From positions 1,070,594-1,134,593 of the forward strand of contig OY848919.1 in NCBI GenBank assembly GCA_963693285.1: 64,000 bases of DNA, given 5' to 3'. The number at the start of each line of letters is the position of its first letter. Positions within the stretch are counted from its first letter, which is position 1. The stretch is from Xestospongia muta. Taxonomy: Eukaryota; Porifera; Demospongiae; Haplosclerida; Petrosiidae. The notes beneath the pieces were generated by a model. That model had not been told where the DNA came from and ran no database searches. It was given only the letters and a program-made list of their open reading frames with translations. The translations under genes were made by a program, and so were the position numbers. Shown here in pieces: positions 29,609 to 41,100 of this stretch.

Positions 29609-30022
29609 GCTTCTTTCAAACAGCTTCAGGTGTTTCGATGGAGAACGGCTGCTTGTATTTTGCAATGCTGGAGGTCTCTGTGTGCAGAGAAATATGCAAA
29701 GAATGACAATAACTTGCCATGAATGGATTTAATTGGAAAAGCATGAATTAAACCACTGGAATTCATTGCTTTATGGGAGGGTTAGCGAACTTTTTTTGAG
29801 TTTGTAAAGGACGGCCTGCTAACTAAAACAGCTGAGATCTTTCCCTTCTTTCGTCGTAGTTTTTACTAACGCCACTACTTGATGACGACGAGGTTAATAA
29901 GAAACATCCATCTTGTCGATACAATTATATTGTTAAGCGTTTGTAAGTGTTAGTATTGTTCGAGGCTTGTTCATGATCAGGTCGCATGCTGTTATTTGAA
30001 CTGTCTCTCTACCTTCTAGGAG
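29609..30022. other. cadherin B promoter and 5' untranslated region
   Basis: From about 29797 this matches 21345-21574. It includes a probable untranslated exon ending at 29892 (donor GTTAAT, less standard than GTTAGT in copy 1) and an intron with acceptor CTCTACCTTCTAG just before the ATG. The start of the minus-strand gene lies less than 200 bases away, so promoters may be shared. Confidence 0.6.
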
Positions 30023-33000
30023 ATGAATATACCTTTGAGATCTGTACTCCTCGTCTTGTTGATTTTACTCGCTAGAAGGAGTCAGGAAGTACAGGCTGGT
30101 ACATGCTCTCCTGACGCTTGTCCTTGTGGTGAGGCAGATAAATGTTGTATTAAAGTTAAAGAGAACCTTCCGTCTGGATTTGTATTGGGCTACATTAGCG
30201 ATATAAACGATACTACTTTGTTAAATATCTTAAATCAAGGTAATATTCAATATACAGGAACCAAGAAGATCAACATTAGCTCCAATGGTACAATAACCAC
30301 AGCCATCTCACTGGACAGAGAAATGGATGGCTGTTTTCCACAACAAATTAAAGTCAATGGTGCAGAAGAATATACGTTTACGATTATTGTGCAAGTACTG
30401 GATGTCAATGACAATCCACCTGAGTTCATCTACACCAAAGATACAGGTCTGACTGTATTCAATATTTCAGTACAGGAAAGCAATGTTAACAGTACATTAG
30501 GATGTTACAATCAACTCATTGCTGAAGATCCTGATGAAGGAGTGAATGGAAGTGTATCATACAGTGTTCTATCTCCTTTGTCTGACTTTAAAATTTTTAT
30601 CAACTCTCAAGATAATGTCTGTCTGCAAAATCTTGTTAATATTGATCGGGAAAAAAATAAGACCATCATTGTTATAATTAAAGCACAAGATAATGGCATA
30701 GTACCAATGAGTAGTGAACTGACACTTTTTCTGACTGTTCTTGATGAGAATGACAATAAACCTATGTTTTTATCTCCTAATACAAACCCTAATATACCTG
30801 AAAATGCTACTATTGGTACAATTATTGTCACATTTGAGGCTTCAGATCCAGACGAAGGAAACAACGGGAAAGTTTTCTTTGAATTGGATGTATCTGATCC
30901 AAATTCTGATTTTCCATTTGCTTTAAATAGCACTAGTGGTGAACTATATGTCAATGGTCATTTAGATGCCGACAATGACCCTACATCTTATGATTGTACA
31001 ATCACTGCTAAAGACAAAGGTACGCAGCCAAGATCTACCACCATCACGATCACCATCACAGTAACTGGTATAAATGACAATCCACCTATAGTAGAGATTG
31101 TAGCAAATTTAGCTGATAGTATCTCAGAAGGTTTTCAATCATCTGCAACAAATTTGAAATATCTGAAAGTAACAGATTCTGATGTACCAGCAATGGCTAT
31201 TAATTATGCATTCATTTCAGGTGGAAAATACTTTGAACTTGAGAAAATAGATATAGCAGATCTATTGCTTCTTAAGCCAAGAAATGTAAGTATTGATCGA
31301 GAAAAAACACCAGAGATCTTTGTAGCTATACAATTCTCAGATAATGGGAGCCCACCCTTGTTCAATTGGTATAACACGACCATCACCATTTTGGATATTA
31401 ATGATAACCCTCCTCACCTCTCAAAGACCAACTTCATTGTGGAAGAAAACTGGCCCAACGGAATTGCAATCACGGAATTGCAGGCCTTCTTTGAAGATCC
31501 AGACAACGGTAATAATGGAACAATGGGAGATATAGAGCAGTTATCTGATAATAAATTTATCACAATACATGAAACTGGTGCAGTGTTCGGTATAATGTTG
31601 GATAGGGAAGTTACAGACTTTATATCCATTGAAATACGTCTATTTGATAAAGGAATACCTCCATTGAATTCAACTATAACTTTAAATTTCACTATCTTAG
31701 ATAAAAATGACAATTCTCCAATGTTTATTGGATTGCCCGACCATTTTAACATTTTTGAGAATCAACCCATTGGCACAGATGTTGGTCAAGTGCATGCCGA
31801 TGACTCTGATATTGAATACAATGGCACAGTACGATACCAGCTGGATGATCAACAAACCTTCTTTAACATCTCTGCAGACACTGGTGTAATAGCTTCTCTT
31901 ATTAGTTTTGATCATGAAAACCAGAGTGCATACTATGTGACAATTGTTGCCTCTGACATGGGAACCCCTTCTCTAAGAACTGATGTTACAATTTCTATAA
32001 ATATAACAGATGTCAACGATAACCCTCCAATATTTGAAAACACTTCCTATATATTCAGTGTTAGTCATGATGCTTCTGTCAACTCTGTTGTAGGATCAGT
32101 TTTGGCTGTTGATGCTGATTCTGGTGAGAATGCGATAGTTGCCTACAATTTGACAAACAAAACTTACTTTGAAATCACAAGTAATGGTGTCATTACTATT
32201 TCCCAATCATTAGCAGCTGTCGGTGTGTCAACTCACTATTTCAAAGTGATTGCCTATAACCCAAACAACCACACAATGAACAGCTCTGCATCAGTAGAAA
32301 TCACAACATATGTCAATACTGAGCCTACATCATTCAATAAGTTGCTCTTTTTTGCTGGGATACCAGGAAGTTTTCTTGCACTATTGTTTATAGCCATTGT
32401 TATTGTGGCCATAATGATTTGTCTTGTACGTTATTATAAACATAGATGTCAAAGTAGAGACCTCTACAAAGCTGAGCGAACTAATGACTTACCTGTATCT
32501 ATTCCTCGTAAATCAAGTCTTCGTTTGGTACCCTCAGCTGGTAAGGATCCTTGTGGTCAGTCAAGCAATGGCATACCAATGCTTCCAAAAAGTCCAACAG
32601 TCAATTTTAGTTACGAATCTGAAGTGAGATATTATGACCAAGAGCAGGCCTTATCTAAATCGGAGACAAGGACAGTGCGCATAGCAACCCCCGGACATCC
32701 TGAAGTTGAAGAGCATGAATCAGAGTTAAAGGATACTGATACTACGGAAAAGATATCTAGTCCTCGTCTCTCTGATGACTTATCCAGTAATTCCAGTATT
32801 CCTTCAAATCATGATCTAGGTCCTCCATTTTACAACCAACATACCAGTCAGCATATGGCGCCAGTATTACGTCAAGATCTCCTTAAAAGACATGATCAAG
32901 TCTACTCAGATGCAAGGGCAGGTACCAATGCTTCAAGGTATCCACCAGCTATGATAGAAGAACCATTAGATGATGACAGTATATTAGATGATGACTCTAT

Positions 33001-33769
33001 ACCTCCAGTTATCCAGCGCTATCTTTCTCATGGACTGAGTGACCAAAGTATCACTGTACCCGTCTCTCATTATGTATCTCAGAATGGGACCCCACCCAAC
33101 GCAGACTCTAGTTCAGCCATACACTATGCTAACTCTCACAATCCACACACCCATCCACACCACAGTTCAGTTCCAGCTGTTTATTATCAAAGACATAGCC
33201 ATAGCCACAATGGCCGACCCCCAGTCTCTCCTAGAGATATATACAGTGATGCATATGAGCCTCATTTGACCACACCCACACACCATCATATAAATGGAAC
33301 ATCTTTAATGCATTGTTCTTCTTCTTCCTCCTCTTCTCACAACACCATTACTGATCTAGCCCCTCCACCTTACACTCGTTTTCAATCTTCATCGAGACAC
33401 TTAAGAGAACCACCCATGCTACGAAATGGACATTTAAATCCACATGAAAACTATCGTGATGGTCTTGCTCTCCCTCTAAATTCCCACTTGCTTCCCCCTT
33501 CTGCTCAACGGGACCATTCATATTATTCAATTTTCCAAGAAAAATTAAGAGGTCCACCCGCACATGTTGGACACTATTCATACGCTTCATTTGCTAGCGA
33601 AGATGATAGCACAGTGGCAAGCTCAGTGCTTGATCAGTACCTACAATTCGAACCTCCAACTCTAAGACATGACCCTCTATCTTTGAGTGTTGATGATCTA
33701 AAGTTAGGTCCAATAGATACAGAAACCAAACGACGACATAACAATTATCCTGAAGACTATGAACAATAA
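30023..33769 (+). CDS. protocadherin-like cadherin B, full length
   Basis: One coding exon of 1,248 residues: signal peptide (about 1-25), Cys-rich start, seven cadherin repeats with DxNDNPP calcium linkers, one transmembrane helix (about 775-800, LLFIAIVIVAIMICLV) and a tail of about 445 residues. The tail is Ser/Pro/His-rich and contains acidic patches (DDDSILDDDS), a His-rich part (HTHPHHS) and a PPPY motif at 1114-1117, a possible WW-domain ligand. I see no beta-catenin-binding sequence of classical cadherins. It is a surface adhesion receptor. It differs from cadherin A mainly by in-frame indels in the first repeat and by scattered changes; the sixth repeat has DHE where A has DRE. The intronless ectodomain plus seven repeats resembles protocadherins, by convergence or ancestry. 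Confidence 0.95.
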   Translation: MNIPLRSVLLVLLILLARRSQEVQAGTCSPDACPCGEADKCCIKVKENLPSGFVLGYISDINDTTLLNILNQGNIQYTGTKKINISSNGTITTAISLDREMDGCFPQQIKVNGAEEYTFTIIVQVLDVNDNPPEFIYTKDTGLTVFNISVQESNVNSTLGCYNQLIAEDPDEGVNGSVSYSVLSPLSDFKIFINSQDNVCLQNLVNIDREKNKTIIVIIKAQDNGIVPMSSELTLFLTVLDENDNKPMFLSPNTNPNIPENATIGTIIVTFEASDPDEGNNGKVFFELDVSDPNSDFPFALNSTSGELYVNGHLDADNDPTSYDCTITAKDKGTQPRSTTITITITVTGINDNPPIVEIVANLADSISEGFQSSATNLKYLKVTDSDVPAMAINYAFISGGKYFELEKIDIADLLLLKPRNVSIDREKTPEIFVAIQFSDNGSPPLFNWYNTTITILDINDNPPHLSKTNFIVEENWPNGIAITELQAFFEDPDNGNNGTMGDIEQLSDNKFITIHETGAVFGIMLDREVTDFISIEIRLFDKGIPPLNSTITLNFTILDKNDNSPMFIGLPDHFNIFENQPIGTDVGQVHADDSDIEYNGTVRYQLDDQQTFFNISADTGVIASLISFDHENQSAYYVTIVASDMGTPSLRTDVTISINITDVNDNPPIFENTSYIFSVSHDASVNSVVGSVLAVDADSGENAIVAYNLTNKTYFEITSNGVITISQSLAAVGVSTHYFKVIAYNPNNHTMNSSASVEITTYVNTEPTSFNKLLFFAGIPGSFLALLFIAIVIVAIMICLVRYYKHRCQSRDLYKAERTNDLPVSIPRKSSLRLVPSAGKDPCGQSSNGIPMLPKSPTVNFSYESEVRYYDQEQALSKSETRTVRIATPGHPEVEEHESELKDTDTTEKISSPRLSDDLSSNSSIPSNHDLGPPFYNQHTSQHMAPVLRQDLLKRHDQVYSDARAGTNASRYPPAMIEEPLDDDSILDDDSIPPVIQRYLSHGLSDQSITVPVSHYVSQNGTPPNADSSSAIHYANSHNPHTHPHHSSVPAVYYQRHSHSHNGRPPVSPRDIYSDAYEPHLTTPTHHHINGTSLMHCSSSSSSSHNTITDLAPPPYTRFQSSSRHLREPPMLRNGHLNPHENYRDGLALPLNSHLLPPSAQRDHSYYSIFQEKLRGPPAHVGHYSYASFASEDDSTVASSVLDQYLQFEPPTLRHDPLSLSVDDLKLGPIDTETKRRHNNYPEDYEQ

Positions 33770-33910
33770 TAACAAGGTAATTAATTATAGCGTATAGCTT
33801 TGCCATTTATAGACAAATAATGCCTTTTGTGTAAATAATGCACCTGTTTCTTGTACTGCTGTATGTACATAATACATGAAAACATAATTATAATACATAT
33901 CACATAATGT

Positions 33911-34015
33911 AATAATACATGCAAACAATAGAATAATACATGCAAACAATAGAATAATACATGCAAGCAATAGAATAATGCATGCAAACATAATATAATA
34001 CATACAAACAGCATG
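33911..34015. repeat. about 21-bp tandem repeat
   Basis: Four to five units of the type AATAATACATGCAAACAATAG directly after cadherin B, probably in its 3' untranslated region. Confidence 0.85.
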
Positions 34016-34832
34016 TATGTATACATTGAGTGCATAGTTCATGCACTCATTATAATGAATATTATTGACGTGCTGTGGCTCTATTTAGACAATGCATATT
34101 GCAACATATTGTCACAATGACATGTTCTACTAACTCTCACAACCAATTGACAATATTCACCTGTTTTTACCACTATTCATATGTCTACCACATATGCATT
34201 GTCATATGATTCATTGTTCACTGTTTATGTATTGTCTATACTAGGTCTCATCAGTCACATAGCAGTCATTCTCAACATTATCGCCAGAAGTTGTAAAACT
34301 GTCTCTTGTTTTTTACAGTTAGACTCAAAAATTATTACAAGTCTGTAAGTCAATGTACACCTTTGTCTTATACTGCTTCTGTTATTTTTATATTTATAAA
34401 ATGACATTTCATAATTTTTCAATTTGTCTGTCTGTTCAGTATATTTTCACATTTTGGATAAAGCCCTGTCATTTCATGACTTTATAATTTATTTTAATTC
34501 ATTGACTCTTTGGCATGCATGAATTATTATATATATAAATACACCATTTTAACTATTCCATACAACAAAGGGTGAGAGTTTAATTTTTGCAAATTGTTGT
34601 GTACTGCATAGCAGCTGTCTTTTGTTTCAGATTTTTCATCATGAGTCATTTACTTTATTTATTATTGGTTTGTAACTACGTGTAGTACCTGTTGCCTTAT
34701 ATGTATGCATCTGTAATAAGTACATATATTGTGAATAATATTTGTGTATCTAATATATAAATGTTTCTATCTCATTTACATGTCTAAATAGTTTATAATA
34801 ACATGTTTTGGATTCTTGCTTAGAAATATGAA

Positions 34833-35162
34833 CTATCGTATAAGTTGAGTCTCCTGTTTCTTTTGATATCCCTCTTTGGTCCTTGATATGATTGTTAATT
34901 GTATGATGGTAAAATAGTTGTCATTGTTGTCAAAGCTTAATGCTTTAATTCCCTCCTTCCATGAGCTACCATCCTTACCACACATAAGAACCCTCTTACA
35001 CCACTCAATACAATCATAATATCTATGAGTCACATAGCAACCTTTAGTAATGCTGTTAATATACCACATTACATAACACAACAAATTATCATTAATAAGG
35101 CTCCCGGCTAGAAAGCCTGATGTCCTACACCTGTTACTATATATGGTAATACTTGTATCCAA
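34833..35162 (-). CDS. open frame of unknown status
   Basis: About 109 codons on the minus strand with fairly protein-like composition (CIEWCKRVLMCGKDGSSW, IKALSFDNNDNYF) but no ATG at its start and no recognised domain. It could be a 3' exon of a gene, a decayed exon, or chance. No partner exons were found. Confidence 0.2.
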   Translation of the reverse strand: MDTSITIYSNRCRTSGFLAGSLINDNLLCYVMWYINSITKGCYVTHRYYDCIEWCKRVLMCGKDGSSWKEGIKALSFDNNDNYFTIIQLTIISRTKEGYQKKQETQLIR

Positions 35163-37315
35163 TACCTGGCTCTACTTCCTGCCATTAATTGTTTAGTGAA
35201 TACAAAATCCAACTATCACTGGAGTAGATCTTGTAGTCAAATTGACCTGAGAGCAATTCTAGACATTAGTTTCAAAACATGTTTGACTGTAATTTGGTAG
35301 TGTTACATACTTGTCTAACAAGAGTCATTGAAAGTATGCAATATTTCAAGGAAGCAACTATGCACCTGTGGAAATCTACTTGCTTTCCATGTGCCCTTTT
35401 TTGTTTTACTATACAAAAAGCCCTTATCGAGTCTATAATCTATTGTTCTGTCCTACACATAACCACAAGCAACCACATTGAGAGTTCCCTCCTTTTTTGC
35501 TATTACATTTGTTTACATAGTACCTCTTCCCTGCTCTTAGCTTGAGTGCCTGACCCTTTTGCCAGGAGAGAGAGCAAAATTGTTTTGATAGTCTCCACCT
35601 GACATCTGTTAGATAATAAAATTACCCCCCATAAAAGTATAGCTGTACTTTTCCACTTCCTTTCTGAAAAACTAAATAATGTCGGTGGTAATTTGAGTAA
35701 GAGAAGGGGAAAGAGGGTAATAGTAGGAGAGGGCAGATATAAGACACAAAGGGTTTTTGTATTACATGTATTGTACTCTTTTTCAGTACATGAAGTATCT
35801 TTGTTTAAAAGGAGGATCTTTATAAGACATGAACCATTGCTTACAGTCAGTACATTTCTCTCTGGACCATTACTTCAAGAGTACTAGGTCATCTTATCTA
35901 GATATAACCACCATATAAGGGTGTGACCTCGTATTATAATAATATTAACAGATTACATCAACTAAATTGTTATATATAACATGACAAGATACCAGCTGTT
36001 GTTTATATTTTGGGTTTAATTGACTACCATTTCATAAGTCATACCCTTTCTGTTAAATAATCACCTCACTCCATTACATTGTGTCTGTACATAATGTAAT
36101 GTCCATCCATTTATCTCAACTACGCTATGATTATATTTATAATGACCTGATGACATAAACAAGTAATCAAGTTTGTTTTCATAGTATTACTGTATATAGT
36201 ATATACCATACTATATGTATTAATATGGTCTTGTATGATATAGACATTAATTTGTACCAAGACAAACTGAACAGCTGCTTACTATGACCCTAACAATAGA
36301 CGATCACTCATTACATATACATGTGTATCGACATGTACAGAATACATGTATACACGTACACAATATAAACGTACATGTATAAACATTTATAAGACCAAAT
36401 CTAATTATGGACTATATTATGACTCGCTATAGTCTCTGCTATTAAATCATGTAGTCTAGTATAGCACTGTTAACAACCTCTGCTATTTTAAATACAAATA
36501 CATGGAAATAGTCTGTTGTTCTTTCTTTCCTTGTTGTACTTGTACAACTATTAAATATCAGCTGTAAGGAAGCACGCACACACCACAGTGGATGGATTAT
36601 GGACTAATGGAGTATAATAAAATATGATCAAAGAAAACAATTATTTCAAGGAAGAGTAAACTAACATGTTTACAATTTCTTGATCGTTACAAACCCATTA
36701 GTTACCATAGCTACAGTAGCACATCTACAACACTTACGATATAGCCTATGGTGACCATCTGTATCTATAGTATGTAGCATTATGTAACAACCTCTACCAT
36801 ATGTGGTCTATTACCTGATAATCATCTTCAAAGAAAATTGATAGGAACACGAAACCAGCTAACAGTGACGTGTATATGTATATGTCATATAGCGTACTAT
36901 AACAAGGACAATGTACGTGTAAGTTTGTGTGTAAATGATGTTATTGTATATTGCGTTTCTTGTGATAGGATTGATCCATTTAATACTTAGATATCCAGCT
37001 GTTAAGTATTGATATCATGTGATATGTGGTTGGATATTTCTTTATTTTTAATTGTCAAACGAGAGAGGCTATATGGTTGACTTCAACGGTATCCCTGAAT
37101 CTGTGATTATGTTACATATCTTCCATCAACTCCTCATGTCAATAGGCTGCTTAACCACAACTCCTTAATCAAGCCTGTTAAATTTTTGTATCAACTCTAA
37201 TTACCTATACACGATGTTAAGTTGTGTTAATTCCATTTCCTCTAGTACCCACATATTTTTTCTACTGCTTGTCAGTACTTGAGATGTTCACATCATGTTA
37301 TAATGAAGAGATGAG

Positions 37316-37417
37316 ATCAAAGCTTAACTTACAATAAAAAAGCGCTTTTAGTAATTTAGGACAGTCATTGAAATATAGTACTTGTAATGAGTTATTGATT
37401 GTAAGTTAAGCTTTGAT
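37316..37417. repeat. perfect 20-bp inverted repeat, 62-bp spacer
   Basis: ATCAAAGCTTAACTTACAAT at 37316-37335 and its exact complement at 37398-37417. No clear target duplication. It could be a tiny fold-back element or an RNA hairpin. Confidence 0.85.
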
Positions 37418-38156
37418 GTTGTAGCTTGACCACATTACCATGAATCCAAATAGTTCAGAACTGACTTCTTAAATCATTATTACATTGTACCAGAGACATA
37501 GTACCGATGTAGTCAATACAAATATTCAATTATATCTTTGATGACCACGCAATGAACATAGATGATCTATATATCCTTGTACATGACTTCATTTCCATAT
37601 AAGGACATGTATATAATATATATGTACAAGGGACTTCCTAGTACAACTTGGCCTAAATTGACATGATGATGATATCACTCTATTAAGTTCAATAATGAAT
37701 TATGATAATAGTCATTATATAAACACTCATGTCATTATATGAGTAGGGTTAGTTTTCATCTTAGGGGAAGTTATATCATCAATAAGCAGCATCCATGATG
37801 CACACCACTGGATCTATTTCTCCACATAGCTACACAATTATTTAAATCGTGTTTTACTATATTAAATATGTTTAAGTGATCTTAAGCTTTATTACATTGA
37901 TAAGAACAAGAGGCTCCACTCTGCCGTCATTTAATAATGCATTGTCTGGTTTACATAATTAATCAAATTATAATTGGTAGATTAACTGACATGATAATCA
38001 ACCCATACTCTAATTGGATAAACCAAAAATACAACATTATGTCCACTCATAACAACCAGTGAACTACATGCATTGAAATGTGCATTAAATAGGATAACAG
38101 TCCTGGAGGATATTCTATTTAACGCACAATAAACAAAGTCTTCTGGGGAGGGAGAA

Positions 38157-41100
38157 ATGGCTGGTGTGCTAAGAGCTACCAACATCCCTGTTGGTCATTA
38201 TGAAGTGATGGAAGAAGTGTTCGATGATGATTTCGAACCGACACAAGATGGTAAGTCAAAGGGTAAGAGTAGTAGGAGTGGTTGCCTAGGTAACTAGTAA
38301 ACAACATGGCGTCTTTACCAATGGTAACATTTGACCTGGAGTCAATCTGTACGAAACTTGACAGCTCTTGTCTGGTTCTAGAAAGCTTTTCTTTGAGATT
38401 CATTTTTCCTGAAGAGGCATTTCATTTATTTCACATAATTGGACAGTTCTAGTGTCTTTGCTTTAAAATGCCTTACAGAAAGGAACCGCTATTGTCATTG
38501 AGAAAGAAAGCCCAGAAATATAACTCTTTACATTGCCCACAAGAAGGTAGAGAGAAGGAGGACCATTTTATTACTCGTCCCTTGAGACCTAGTACATCAT
38601 GTCATAAAGAAAGGGAGGGGGTTTCTGCAAAGGAGACTCACCATGTCTCTATGTTTGCTGTGAATAAGAAGAATCATAAGGGATACTCAACTTTGAGAAA
38701 TGTTCAGTCGAGAGAACCATCCCTCGTTAGTGTTCCATCTTGTGTTACAGAGGAGAGTGAGGTTCCTGAGGTTGTCGTTCGTCAGAGTTCCTTTGCAATG
38801 AGTTCCATGCATTCTCCTCTTTTGTTTAATGAGGATGTCCCTCTTATTAGTGATGTGTATAATGATTTTAGATCACTTAATATCACTGAAAAAGGTGGAT
38901 TAAAAGGAGAGAGAGAGAGAGAGAGAGAAAGTGAGAGAGCTATTGTATGCATATAAAAAGAGCTAATAGTTCATAGACTCATACTCATTCCACTTTATCT
39001 TAGATATCATAGGACAATGTCATGCACTTGGTATTGATCCTGAAAAGGAGCAGGATCTTGTCCATATTGCCGTGGAAGCCTTAAAAGCTCCTCTACCTGA
39101 GACATGGAGACCAATGTAAATATTTGTTATGTCCAATGTTTGAGTAGTTATGTATTGATGTATCTCAGTTCTGACAGTCAAGGTGGATTCTTTTTTCATA
39201 ATTTTGCAACGGGAGAGAGTACTTGGGAGCATCCATGTGATAAGTTTTATCGTCAACTTTTACAAAAAGAGAGAGAAAAAAGGAGAAAAGGTGGCCCTCC
39301 TCAATCTGCTAGTCAACCAGGACTATATGTAGGGGTTCCTATGACTGGTTTGAAACATGCAGCACCATTGGGCCCTATAGGAGCAAATAAAGCCCCAGAG
39401 GTATACAATTAGTACAATAAAAATATTATTATGTTAATATTGGGACTTTTTATTATTAGTTTTCAGCTCCAATACAAAATATGTCGCTCAAGAAACCAGT
39501 TTTAGCTCCAATAGGTGGCTCTGTTGACACTGGACTTAAAATTACACGTGATCTTCCTCCTATTGGTGATCTACCTACACTAAAACCTACTACCATTAGT
39601 TCACAACCAATGACGTCCAAGTCAAAGAAGGTAGGGCTGGATGGATTATTAGACGAATAGGTTAATGGATATATGGATGGACAGATGGATGGATGGATAG
39701 ATGGATGGATGGATAGATGGACAGATAGGCAATATAACTGATAAAGTTTTCTTCCCTAGCCATTATCATCATCAACGACAGTCAACTCCAAGCTATCTTC
39801 ATCAGCTCCTCCTATAGTATTAATGGAAAGACAACCAGCTGAAGGAGGTAGAGATCAAGGAGGGAGTTATCCAACTGAGGCTCAGTCTATACCTGTCGGA
39901 GGAAATCTGAGAGCTCCTGCTTTAGGGGGAGGGGTGGATCTTAAGGTGGGGCCTATTTCCACTAAATTTGAAGAGGAAGATGAGGAAAGTGATGAAGACA
40001 GTGAGGAGGAGGAGGAGGAGGAGAGTGTGGAGAAAGTGAGTTTATATCATCACATTTGTGACTGTATATTATTCTTCACTATTTTTATCCTTTCTCTCTT
40101 TTCTTCTATTCATCTCTCTCTCTCTCTCTCAGGATGAAAGTTTTGGCAAGAGATTCAATGTGATGGGAATTGAAGATTTTCCTTCATCCAGTGAACAACA
40201 CAAAGACACTCCTGAGCTGTTTAATTCTGATGATCTTGATAATTCAAATGAAGACGTAAGTTATAATGGATAACTGGATTGTTAACATGATAAAATGAAT
40301 GGCAAATGGATGGATAAATGGATAGATAAATGGATGGATTAATAAATGAATAAATAAATGGATAGATAAATGGATAGATAAATGGATAAATAAATGGATA
40401 GATAAATGGATAAATAAATGGATAGATAAATGGATAAATAAATGGATAGATAAATGGATAAATAAATGGATAGATAAATGGATAAATAAATGGATAGATA
40501 AATAGATGGATAAATAAATGGATAGATAAATGGATAGATAAATGGATAAATAAATGGATAGATAAATGGATAGATAAATAGATGGATAAATAAATGGATA
40601 GATAAATGGATAAATAAATGGATAGATAAATAGACGGATAAATAAATAGATAAATAAATGGATAGATAAATGGATAGATAAATGGATAGATAAATGGATA
40701 AATAAATGGATAAATAAATGGATGGATAGATGATAAGTACATCATTCTATATATATTTTTTGTAGGCAATAATGTTAACCAAACTTGGTCTTTCTGATGG
40801 GACTGCTTTAAAACCATCAACTCTCCCATTTACAAAACTCCAGGTTAAACCTCAGCGGCCATCTAGTGCCATGAAGAAACCGACTCCTCTTACTAATACT
40901 AAACCCGTTAACGAGGAGTTATCTCATGTTGGGACAATGTCTGGATCCGCCATGAAATTAGCCTCAGCTAAAGAGAGGGCTGACTTGGAGAAAAGTCATC
41001 GTGAAACTATGGAAAAGTAAGATAGACCTATTACATGGACTTCATCCATCCATTTCCATCCATAAATTCACCAATCTATCTCTCTCTGTTCATCTTTCAA

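Larger units (their letters stand above)
24038..32469 (+). repeat. segmental duplication, copy 2
   Basis: Starts with the POLR1D 3' flank fused to cadherin A with a 2-base microhomology (AA at 24038-24039; the same AA sits at 17834-17835 and 32468-32469). Compared with copy 1 it lacks VAMP7 exons 1-7 (junction about 24919-24943, with about 20 bases of filler) and has gained a MITE at 26149. To the right of 32469 the sequence is unique (cadherin B tail). Confidence 0.9.
33770..38156. other. intergenic, cadherin B to CEP164
   Basis: AT-rich, 4.4 kb. It holds a 21-bp tandem repeat (33911-34015) and a long perfect inverted repeat (37316-37417), both listed. One minus-strand open frame is listed separately with low confidence. 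Otherwise I see nothing. Confidence 0.5.

Noticed and set aside
37640..37800. Segment with GATGATATCACT and TAGGGTTAG pieces resembling the hAT-like MITE
   Set aside because: Similarity is limited to short words; no inverted ends or target duplication.
40221..40829. 202-codon minus-strand open frame rich in Tyr/Pro/Ile
   Set aside because: Translation of the 12-bp minisatellite in CEP164 intron 6.
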